This document shows positions 1 to 5,382 of a DNA stretch of 5,690 nucleotides, in pieces. The first letter of the stretch is position 1. Every line of letters starts with the position of its first letter. This stretch comes from Synergistaceae bacterium (GTDB lineage Bacteria; Synergistota; Synergistia; Synergistales; Aminobacteriaceae). The notes below the pieces were generated by a model, which made no database searches, was not told where the DNA came from, and saw only the letters and a list, made by a program, of their open reading frames with translations. Both the position numbers and the translations under genes were made by a program. The stretch is taken from contig JAFSNU010000343.1 of NCBI GenBank assembly GCA_017447325.1, positions 1 through 5,690 of the forward strand. Direction: 5' to 3'.

Positions 1-1
1 C

Positions 2-295
2 GCTATAACTGAGCTCTGCGAGACCGGCGGCGGCTTCACTGTTGCTGAAGATAATAAAATTTTGGGAACGCTGCCCTTGCCGATCGGCGGACTGATGACT
101 AATTTATCAGCTCACGAGACGGCGGACGCCTTGGCCGAGCTTGAGATTAGAGCCGGAGAGCTTGGCGTTAAAATTTCGCATCCGTTTATGGCGTTATCGT
201 TTTTGTGCCTGAGCGTCATACCTGAGTTAAGAATTACGGATCAAGGCTACGTTGACATTACGAAAGGCGGAATACAGCCGCTGTTTGTGCAGTAA
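2..295 (+). CDS. ade: Adenine deaminase, C-terminal end (partial, 5' end outside window)
   Basis: The frame is open from the first bases of the window and ends at TAA 293-295, giving the last 97 residues of a protein that begins further left. Adenine deaminase (COG1001 amidohydrolase family) hydrolyses adenine to hypoxanthine and ammonia in the cytoplasm, for purine salvage. The visible part matches the family's C-terminal domain: a GGGF turn followed by LPLPIGGLMTN, then a helical stretch (ETADALAELEIRAGELG), then HPFMALSFLCLSVIPELRITDQGYVDI, close to the PFM-LSFLALPVIPELKLTD-G signature I know from the family. The catalytic metal-binding part lies outside the window. A TTG at position 62 could be mistaken for a start, but the family signature begins before it, so it is internal. 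The next gene follows after 49 bases with no convincing terminator between, so co-transcription is possible. A purine permease lies two genes downstream, which fits the salvage role. Confidence 0.87.
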   Translation, partial: AITELCETGGGFTVAEDNKILGTLPLPIGGLMTNLSAHETADALAELEIRAGELGVKISHPFMALSFLCLSVIPELRITDQGYVDITKGGIQPLFVQ

Positions 296-328
296 GATTT
301 TATTATAAAATATAAAAATATAAAAATT

Positions 329-334
329 AGGAGG
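329..334 (+). promoter_or_regulatory. Strong Shine-Dalgarno for the nitroreductase gene
   Basis: AGGAGG ends 10 bases before ATG 345. It is the only full-consensus ribosome binding site upstream of a recognised gene in this window, and it favours ATG 345 over the in-frame ATG at 351, which would be 16 bases away. Confidence 0.85.
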
Positions 335-344
335 AAAAATTTTC

Positions 345-917
345 ATGAGCATGATTAACGCGCTGAAGTTAAGACGTAGTATATATAGTTTAAATAAAAA
401 TTTGCCGGTGAGCGAGGCCGAAGTTAAGAAATTAATAGAGCAGGTTACGGAGCTTGTGCCGGACGCGTTTAATATGAAGAGCGCGAGAGTTATTGCCGCG
501 TTTGGCGAACAGCAAAATAAATTATGGGACGAAATTTATAATGTATTTAGCGGCAAAGTTGCGCGGGAGAAGATAGATAGTTTTAAAGCTGCTGCCGGAA
601 CTGTTTTATATTTTATTGATAATGAAGTTGTAAAGGGCTTGCAGGAAAAATTTGCGGCGTACGCGGCGAACTTCCCGATCTGGGCGAATCAGGCGAACGG
701 AATGCTCCAGTTCTCTGTATGGTCAGCGTTAAGAGAATTAAATATCGGCGCGAATATTCAGCATTATAATCCGGTTATAGATAATAAAGTCAAAGAATTA
801 TTTGACGTGCCGGAGAGCTGGAGCTTGACTGCGCAGATGCCGTTCGGCGGAATTGTAAAAGAGCCTGAAGCTAAAGAGCCCGAAGATATTTCTAAACGCG
901 TAAAATTTTTTGATTAA
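345..917 (+). CDS. Nitroreductase family protein, Frm2-like group (FMN-dependent)
   Basis: This 190-residue protein has the length and layout of the short Frm2/YdgI-like branch of the nitroreductase superfamily. These are cytoplasmic FMN flavoproteins that use NAD(P)H to reduce nitro compounds or related electrophiles; the physiological substrate is usually unknown. Visible features are the N-terminal RRSIY at residues 10-14 (the basic pair that in the family contacts FMN phosphate), VPDAFNMKSARVIAAFGEQ in the first third, then NGMLQFSVWSALRELNIGANIQHYNP, then VPESWSLTAQMPFGG near residues 155-170, and a C-terminal RVKFF. The QHYNP and AQMPFG blocks are characteristic of this branch. The start rests on AGGAGG at 329-334. 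The next gene begins 13 bases after the stop, so the two are probably transcribed together. The family call is firm; substrate and pathway cannot be read from sequence. Confidence 0.9.
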   Translation: MSMINALKLRRSIYSLNKNLPVSEAEVKKLIEQVTELVPDAFNMKSARVIAAFGEQQNKLWDEIYNVFSGKVAREKIDSFKAAAGTVLYFIDNEVVKGLQEKFAAYAANFPIWANQANGMLQFSVWSALRELNIGANIQHYNPVIDNKVKELFDVPESWSLTAQMPFGGIVKEPEAKEPEDISKRVKFFD

Positions 918-930
918 TTAATTAAATAAA

Positions 931-1887
931 ATGCGCGAAGATTTGTTAATAAGATTTTCGCAGAATCACCCGTGCTGGAGCAGAGACTTATTGTTTCGCG
1001 CGGGTGAAATTTTATTATTGGACGAAAATCTTGATTATTTATTAAATAAAGGCTTGTTGATTAAGAATAATAATTTATATTTTTTAAGCGATGCGGGGCG
1101 CGCTGAGTTTGAAAAAATTTCGGACGAATTATTTTTGTATGAGCGGCCCGGCAATGAGCCGAAAGATTTTAAACGCTGTGCTTTAGCTACTGAGCTTTGG
1201 CTTGAGCTTGAGCGGTGTAATTTGCAAAAATGGGGCTTGAAGAAATATTTATTTAGGCCCGAGCTTGCAGTTAGACCTAAATTAAAATTAAATAAAATTT
1301 TTGAGTTTAATAATAATAAAATTAACTGGCTGTATTTAGATAATATAAAGAATTTTATTGATAATTATTATTTAGGCGGGCGCGATATAAATAAAAATTT
1401 AAGCAAGCTTGCGGAATGGCTGAAGCTTGAGCGCGAGTTATTTACGCCCGATTTATTTTTAATAATTAATTATGATTTTAAAAATTATCTTGAATTTAAA
1501 TCGCCTGAGCAGGACGAGTTAAAGCTCGTTAATACCGACAGATTTATTTTTATAATTAATAAAGATGCAGAAGCTTGCATTAATGAAATTAGTAAATTTC
1601 ACAGATTTATAATCGAGCAGCGTTATTTAAGACTGCCCGGGTATTTTGATTTGGATTGTCACGAACAGGGCAGCGCAACTTGGCTTATATTTTTAACTGA
1701 AAGTCAAAATGAGGCCGTGAGCTTGCAGAATAATTTAAAAAATTTTGGCGAGTCTTTAATTGAGCCTGTAATGCCTTGTGAAATATGGACGATGTCGCTT
1801 GAAAGTTTAAGGCAATGCGAGGCAGGCCGTGATGTAATCTGGGAAGTTGTGCCAAAATTTGCATTGCCCGTTTGCAGAGATATTTAA
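931..1887 (+). CDS. Uncharacterised 318-residue protein with winged-helix-like N-terminus
   Basis: I do not recognise this protein. It is a long intact frame with coding-like composition, 13 bases after the nitroreductase stop. No signal peptide or membrane segment is evident, so it is probably cytoplasmic. Residues about 36-60 (YLLNKGLLIKNNNLYFLSDA, then GRAEF) resemble the last helix and wing of a winged-helix DNA-binding domain, in which a 'GLI...Y.LT..GR..F' pattern is common; this is a resemblance only. The middle (about 120-200) is rich in Asn, Lys, Leu and aromatic residues. The C-terminal third has alternating hydrophobic strands (RFIFIIN, TWLIFLT) and ends in a Trp-rich segment (VIWEVVPKF). 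There is no Shine-Dalgarno before ATG 931, only TTAATTAATTAAATAAA, so expression may depend on coupling to the upstream gene. Codons are unusually A/T-rich (AAT, TTA, ATT, AAA) compared with the permease and coaD. It could be a regulator or a lineage-specific protein. Confidence 0.75.
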   Translation: MREDLLIRFSQNHPCWSRDLLFRAGEILLLDENLDYLLNKGLLIKNNNLYFLSDAGRAEFEKISDELFLYERPGNEPKDFKRCALATELWLELERCNLQKWGLKKYLFRPELAVRPKLKLNKIFEFNNNKINWLYLDNIKNFIDNYYLGGRDINKNLSKLAEWLKLERELFTPDLFLIINYDFKNYLEFKSPEQDELKLVNTDRFIFIINKDAEACINEISKFHRFIIEQRYLRLPGYFDLDCHEQGSATWLIFLTESQNEAVSLQNNLKNFGESLIEPVMPCEIWTMSLESLRQCEAGRDVIWEVVPKFALPVCRDI

Positions 1888-1904
1888 AAATTTTAAAATT
1901 TTTT
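1886..1904 (+). terminator. Possible weak A/T-only terminator after the 318-residue gene
   Basis: A run of five A, then TTTTAAAA, then six T can fold as an A/T-only stem directly at the end of the gene and is followed by more T-rich sequence. Without G/C pairs the stem would be weak, and similar A/T palindromes occur in most spacers here, so this may be composition rather than a working terminator. Confidence 0.22.
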
Positions 1905-1977
1905 AAATTAAATTATTATTTTTATGCGATAATAAGTTTTTAATTTTTATTTTAATTTATTTTTTAATTAAATCTTC

Positions 1978-1996
1978 TGCTGCTGAGAATGCGGCA
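1978..1996 (+). other. Small leader hairpin upstream of the permease gene
   Basis: TGCTGC (1978-1983) and GCGGCA (1991-1996) can pair over six positions, including one T-G wobble, around a seven-base loop. It lies 28 bases before the preferred permease start and contains the alternative ATG at 1989, which would be partly hidden by the fold. It interrupts an otherwise A/T-only 137-base spacer (1888-2024). I found none of the conserved blocks of a purine riboswitch here. Function unknown; it may be chance. Confidence 0.25.
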
Positions 1997-2024
1997 AATC
2001 TTGAAAGGGCGGTTGATTTTTCTG

Positions 2025-3317
2025 ATGGAAAGTTTGTTTAAGCTTCGCGAGAATAACACTAATGTTATGACCGAAGTCATCGCCGGAATTACGACGTTTG
2101 TAACAATGTCGTATATTATTTTTGTCAACCCTGACATCTTGAGCAAGTCGGGAATGGATTTTAATGCGCTTGTTGTTGTGACGTGTCTTGCGTCTGCGCT
2201 TGGAACTTTTTTAATGGCGGTGCTTGCGAATTATCCGATTGCGCTTGCGCCTGGAATGGGATTAAACGCGTTCTTCACGTTCAGCGTTGTAATGGGAATG
2301 GGAGTTAGCTGGAAGGTCGCTCTTGCGGCGGTCTGTATTGAGGGATTAATATTTATAGTTTTGACTTTAACAAGCATCCGAGAGATGATTGTTAATACAA
2401 TTCCAAAGTCGTTAAAGATCGGAATATCGGCCGGCATAGGATTATTTATAACTTTTATAGGACTTTTAAGCGCGGGAATTATTGTTAAGAGCGATGCTAC
2501 TACGGTGGCGTTAGGCAGCTTTAAAAATAATATCCCGGCTTTATTGTCTATGGCAGGATTATTTATCATGGCGGCTTTGACATGCTTTAACGTGAAAGGC
2601 GCGCTGTTAATCGGAATTATAATTATCACTGGCGTTGCTACTGCGTTAGGACTTGTCGCAGTGCCTGATACTTTTATCTCGCTTCCGCCGTCGATCACTC
2701 CGCTTTTATTCCAGTTTGACTTCTCGGCGATAAGCAGCGCGTCATTCTGGATTGTAGTCTTTACGTTTTTCTTTGTTGACTTCTTCGACACGATCGGAAC
2801 GTTAGTCGGCGTTTGCAATCGCAGCGGCTTGTTAGATGAGAACGGCAATCTGCCGAGAGCGCGCGGCGCGTTAATGGCCGATGCAGTCGCGACAGTTGCA
2901 GGAGCGGCGATGGGAACGTCAACAGTTACGTCTTTCGTCGAGAGCTCGAGCGGCGTTGCTCAGGGCGGACGCACCGGCTTGACTTCGATCGTGACGGCGT
3001 TATTATTCTTGGCCGCAATGTTCTTCACGCCGTTAATCGGAATGGTGCCGAGCTATGCCACAGCTCCGGCGTTGATTTTGGTCGGCGTTTACATGATGGG
3101 CAGCTTGAAGGACATGAACTATGACGACTGGACTGAGTTCATACCGTCTTTGTTGGGCTTCTTCATGATGCCGTTTGCGTACAGCATAGCAACGGGAATT
3201 GAATTTGCGGTTATCTCTTACGTTGCGTTAAAGTATTTAACCGGCAAGTTTAAAGACGTGCATATTTTGATGACGATACTTGCGATTTTATTTATCGCGA
3301 AGGAAATTTTTGCATAA
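2025..3317 (+). CDS. AzgA-type purine permease (NCS2 family)
   Basis: This inner-membrane transporter of the AzgA branch of NCS2 (COG2252) imports adenine, hypoxanthine or guanine, probably by proton symport. From ATG 2025 it has 430 residues, close to the usual 430-450. Family blocks, numbered from this start, are the N-terminal FKLRENNTNVMTEVIAGITTF, PGMGLNAFF (76-84), VDFFDTIGTLVGV (251-263) and GTSTVTSFVESSSG followed by VAQGGRTGLT (297-320). These include the acidic and Gln positions that line the substrate site in the family. More than ten strongly hydrophobic segments fit the 14-helix NCS2 fold. The frame is open to an ATG at 1989, but family proteins start at M-E/K-x-hydrophobic-FKL, so 2025 is preferred; the ribosome binding site is weak for either choice (AAGGG at 2005-2009 is rather far). 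A strong terminator follows at 3338-3386. The adenine deaminase gene upstream supports purine salvage. The exact base transported cannot be told. Confidence 0.92.
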   Translation: MESLFKLRENNTNVMTEVIAGITTFVTMSYIIFVNPDILSKSGMDFNALVVVTCLASALGTFLMAVLANYPIALAPGMGLNAFFTFSVVMGMGVSWKVALAAVCIEGLIFIVLTLTSIREMIVNTIPKSLKIGISAGIGLFITFIGLLSAGIIVKSDATTVALGSFKNNIPALLSMAGLFIMAALTCFNVKGALLIGIIIITGVATALGLVAVPDTFISLPPSITPLLFQFDFSAISSASFWIVVFTFFFVDFFDTIGTLVGVCNRSGLLDENGNLPRARGALMADAVATVAGAAMGTSTVTSFVESSSGVAQGGRTGLTSIVTALLFLAAMFFTPLIGMVPSYATAPALILVGVYMMGSLKDMNYDDWTEFIPSLLGFFMMPFAYSIATGIEFAVISYVALKYLTGKFKDVHILMTILAILFIAKEIFA

Positions 3318-3337
3318 TTAGAATAAAATTTTAGACT

Positions 3338-3386
3338 AAGGGCGTGCGCTTAAAATTTAAAAATTTAAGCTGCATTGCCCTTTTTT
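3338..3386 (+). terminator. Intrinsic terminator after the permease gene
   Basis: The outer stem is AAGGGC (3338-3343) with GCCCTT (3377-3382), and the inner stem is GCTTAAA (3348-3354) with TTTAAGC (3364-3370), with a small internal loop between them. Six T follow the GCCC arm (3381-3386). It begins 20 bases after the permease stop. It also shows that a TTG at 3375 is not the coaD start, because that codon lies inside the hairpin. Confidence 0.85.
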
Positions 3387-3410
3387 AAATTATTTATATT
3401 TATATTAAAG

Positions 3411-3905
3411 ATGAATCAAAAAACTCTTGCCGTTTATCCAGGCTCTTTTGATCCGATTACAAACGGCCATGTTTATATAGCTGAGCGTGCGGCGGCGATC
3501 TTTGACGAGCTTACCGTCAGCATTTTATATAACGAACATAAAAACGCGACGTTCAGCGTCGACGAACGTATTGACATGGCACGCGAGGCGTTAAAGCATT
3601 TGCCTAATGTGAAAGTTGACAGCTTTCAGGGCTTATTAGTTGATTACATGCGGCAGGTTAAATCCCGCGTAATAATTCGTGGCCTTCGCGCGATGTCAGA
3701 CTTTGAATATGAATTTCAAATCGCTTTGATGAATCGCCAATTAGCTCCGGAAGTCGAGACGTTCTTTATAGTGACAGATCCAAAATATTCGTATGTGTCG
3801 AGCTCAGGAGTCCGCGAAGTCTTTCACTTCGGCGGCACTGTTCAAGGCTTAGTGCCTGACTGCGTGTTTAAGAAGTTAAGCGAGAAATTTAATATTAAAA
3901 ATTAA
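3411..3905 (+). CDS. coaD: Phosphopantetheine adenylyltransferase (CoaD)
   Basis: CoaD transfers AMP from ATP to 4'-phosphopantetheine, giving dephospho-CoA, the fourth of five steps from pantothenate to coenzyme A, in the cytoplasm. From ATG 3411 the protein has 164 residues, the normal size for this family (about 160). The sequence shows YPGSFDPITNGH (9-20), the T/HxGH nucleotidyltransferase motif with Thr17 and His20; Lys44, matching the conserved Lys42 of the E. coli enzyme; IRGLRAMSDFEYE (from 89), with Arg90 and Arg93; and YVSSSGVRE (128-136), the family's SSS-x-VR phosphate-binding block. All expected active-site residues are present. The frame runs 12 codons further upstream to a TTG at 3375, but that extension is within the terminator hairpin and absent from the family. 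Only about 24 bases separate the terminator T-run from ATG 3411 and there is no Shine-Dalgarno, so the mRNA leader must be very short or transcription reads through. Confidence 0.96.
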   Translation: MNQKTLAVYPGSFDPITNGHVYIAERAAAIFDELTVSILYNEHKNATFSVDERIDMAREALKHLPNVKVDSFQGLLVDYMRQVKSRVIIRGLRAMSDFEYEFQIALMNRQLAPEVETFFIVTDPKYSYVSSSGVREVFHFGGTVQGLVPDCVFKKLSEKFNIKN

Positions 3906-3977
3906 ATATTTTTATTTGCAAGCTGCGCGTGAATTAGTCGGCGAAGCTAAAAATTTAAATTTTAAAATAATTTTAAA

Positions 3978-4556
3978 ATGTTAATTAAAGCAAATTTTTA
4001 TTTGCGGGACACTTTAAGCGTCGCTAAAGATTTATTAGGCAAGACGCTTATTAAATATGAAGATAATAAAATTTTGTCGGGAATTATAATCGAGACGGAA
4101 GCGTATTTAGGATTTAACGACGCGGCCTGTCACTCGTTTAAAATTTCAGCCCCTAAGCCAGGGCATCGTACGGAAGCGATGTTCGAGGCCGGGGGCTGCG
4201 CTTATGTATATTTAATTTACGGAGTTTATAACTGCTTTAATATCGTGACGCGCGAGGCCGGCACAGCTCAAGCCGTTTTAATTCGAGCGTTAGAGCCGGT
4301 GAGCGGCCTTGAGCTTATGCGCGAACGCCGAAATAAAATTAAAGCTAAAGACTTATGCAGCGGCCCGGGCAAGCTATGTCAAGCGTTTAATATCACGCGC
4401 GATTATAATAAATTAAAATTATATTTGCCTGAGTCTAAGCTTCAAGTTCATGATGAAAAATTAAATTTAAATAAAAATATAATCTCAAGCCCGAGAGTTA
4501 ACGTTGACTATGCCGGCCAAGACGCTTTGTTAAATTATAATTTTAAATTAATTTAG
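3978..4556 (+). CDS. aag: 3-methyladenine DNA glycosylase, Aag/MPG family
   Basis: This monofunctional DNA glycosylase of base excision repair flips out and removes alkylated purines (3-methyladenine, 7-methylguanine) and, in many members, hypoxanthine or ethenoadenine, leaving an abasic site. At 192 residues it has the usual bacterial length of about 200. Motifs are IIIETEAYLGFNDAACHSF with the water-activating Glu41, Tyr43 and His52; AYVYLIYGVYNCFNIV with Tyr78, the intercalating Tyr81 and Asn88; VLIRALEP with Arg103; and LCSGPGKLCQAFNI. These correspond to human AAG Glu125, Tyr127, His136, Tyr159, Tyr162, Asn169 and Arg182. The start is ATG 3978: an in-frame TAA at 3963 prevents extension and the N-terminus already aligns with the family. 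There is no Shine-Dalgarno, only A/T before the start. The gene faces thpR tail to tail, with a palindromic element between. Confidence 0.95.
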   Translation: MLIKANFYLRDTLSVAKDLLGKTLIKYEDNKILSGIIIETEAYLGFNDAACHSFKISAPKPGHRTEAMFEAGGCAYVYLIYGVYNCFNIVTREAGTAQAVLIRALEPVSGLELMRERRNKIKAKDLCSGPGKLCQAFNITRDYNKLKLYLPESKLQVHDEKLNLNKNIISSPRVNVDYAGQDALLNYNFKLI

Positions 4557-4573
4557 CGAGCATAATTAAAAAA

Positions 4574-4745
4574 CAACACCACCCTGTCACCTTGTGACAT
4601 ACTCGAGAGTACATGCCCGTACTCTCTCAACCTTACATAGTGGACTAGAGAACTTGCCTCCATTGTAAGGGGAGGATTAAATGCCTGAATGGCATTTAAA
4701 TCGCGCCCTGCAAGGGGCAGACTTTAGTCTGACGAGGGGGGTCGG
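4574..4745. mobile_element. Palindromic, hairpin-rich intergenic element (MITE-like, non-coding)
   Basis: This 172-base block is far richer in G/C than the other spacers and is packed with inverted repeats. In order they are: TGTCAC/GTGACA (4585-4599, 3-base loop); GAGAGTAC/GTACTCTC (4605-4626); CCTTACA/TGTAAGG (4631-4670); CCTCC (4657-4661) with GGAGG (4671-4675), which crosses the previous stem; TTAAATGCC/GGCATTTAA (4677-4699); GCCCT/GGGGC around a GCAA loop (4705-4718); and CAGAC/GTCTG (4718-4731). The ends form an imperfect terminal inverted repeat: CAACACCACCCTGTCA at the left and TGACGAGGGGGGTCGG at the right. From memory, this recalls short palindromic elements common between genes of gut Bacillota, with CCCCTCCGTCA-type ends and inner CCTCCCCTTACA...GGAGGCAAG blocks. 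It contains no transposase. It sits exactly between the convergent 3' ends of the glycosylase gene and thpR, where an insertion does no harm. A structured RNA is the alternative reading. Confidence 0.65.
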
Positions 4746-4751
4746 CCTTTG

Positions 4752-5315
4752 CTATAAATTAATTTTAGAATAAATCGGCCCTTGCGGCGTTAAAGTGCTG
4801 CGCATTAAATTAAACCCGCGGCACTGCCATGAAATTTTTAGATTAAAATTTTTGAGTTCGTCCAATAAATCTTGCGGCAGCGGCGTATTATAAAATCTTG
4901 GAATTCTCGCGAGCGTGAAGTGCGGCTTGAACTCTCGATTATCTTCGTCAAATTTCAAGCCTGCATTATTTAAATTATTATTAATTAAATTTGCGAGATT
5001 AATTAACTCGCTGCGGCCTTGACTGCAAGACAGCCACAAAACTTTTGCCCTGTTAAAATTCGGGAATGCTCCGGCGTGATCGAGCGTGATATTAAACGGC
5101 TCGAAATTTATATTTTTAATTGCCTGCTTGACTTGCTCGATAACTTTAAAATTATTTTCGCCGAGAAATTTTAAAGTTATATGAAACTGCGGGCGCGTGA
5201 CCCATTTTAATTTTGCCAGCGGCATTAAATTATTTAAAAATTTTTCAAGCTCTGCACCGGCCGGCTCGTCAATATTCACTGCGATAAACGCGCGTATTAA
5301 ATTATTATTATTCAA
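4752..5315 (-). CDS. thpR: RNA 2',3'-cyclic phosphodiesterase (ThpR/LigT, 2H superfamily)
   Basis: This cytoplasmic 2H-phosphoesterase opens 2',3'-cyclic phosphate ends of RNA and was first described as a 2'-5' RNA ligase; its cellular role in bacteria is unclear. The 187-residue length is normal for the family. Both catalytic HxT motifs are present: FHITLKFLG with His45 and Thr47, and PHFTLARI with His132 and Thr134. The N-terminal RAFIAVNI strand and the C-terminal STLTPQGPIY block are also typical. The start appears to be TTG at 5315-5313: the family's N-terminus begins at this point and there is no in-frame ATG or GTG between it and the upstream in-frame stop near 5354. A GGAG sequence lies 11 bases before it. 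The stop TAG abuts the palindromic element. Upstream is the tandem repeat array, so this gene's promoter or upstream operon partner lies in or beyond the array. Confidence 0.93.
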   Translation of the reverse strand: MNNNNLIRAFIAVNIDEPAGAELEKFLNNLMPLAKLKWVTRPQFHITLKFLGENNFKVIEQVKQAIKNINFEPFNITLDHAGAFPNFNRAKVLWLSCSQGRSELINLANLINNNLNNAGLKFDEDNREFKPHFTLARIPRFYNTPLPQDLLDELKNFNLKISWQCRGFNLMRSTLTPQGPIYSKINL

Positions 5316-5326
5316 GTTCCAAACAT

Positions 5327-5330
5327 CTCC
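5327..5330 (-). promoter_or_regulatory. thpR: Shine-Dalgarno supporting the TTG start of thpR
   Basis: On the minus strand GGAG lies 11 bases upstream of TTG 5315-5313. It is a short match, but it is the only purine-rich block in the A/T-rich leader, and no other start codon in the thpR frame competes. Confidence 0.45.
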
Positions 5331-5382
5331 GTCATAAAAATTAAAATAATTTTAAAAAATTTTAGCACAGCGAGACTTGTCA

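Noticed and set aside
2..61. Start of the first gene at TTG 62.
   Set aside because: The frame is open to the window edge and the preceding residues (TGGGF and onward) belong to the adenine deaminase C-terminal domain, so the gene is simply truncated by the window.
1989..2024. Twelve-codon N-terminal extension of the permease from ATG 1989.
   Set aside because: Family members start just before the FKL-EN-T-V-TE block, which fits ATG 2025, and ATG 1989 is inside a possible hairpin without a good ribosome site.
1964..2848. Minus-strand open frames opposite the permease gene (60 and 205 codons).
   Set aside because: They lie antisense to a clear AzgA-type permease with intact family motifs; their translations show no recognisable family and they are frame shadows.
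3375..3410. Twelve-codon N-terminal extension of CoaD from TTG 3375.
   Set aside because: The TTG is inside the arm of the permease terminator and the CoaD family begins at about three to eight residues before YPGSFDP.
4585..4599. Intrinsic terminator for thpR formed by the TGTCAC/GTGACA hairpin, read on the minus strand.
   Set aside because: The T-run on that strand (positions 4572-4567) is separated from the stem by more than ten bases, so it does not meet the usual geometry.
4574..4745. Riboswitch or leader of a neighbouring gene.
   Set aside because: The block lies downstream of both flanking genes, which converge on it, so it is in the leader of neither.
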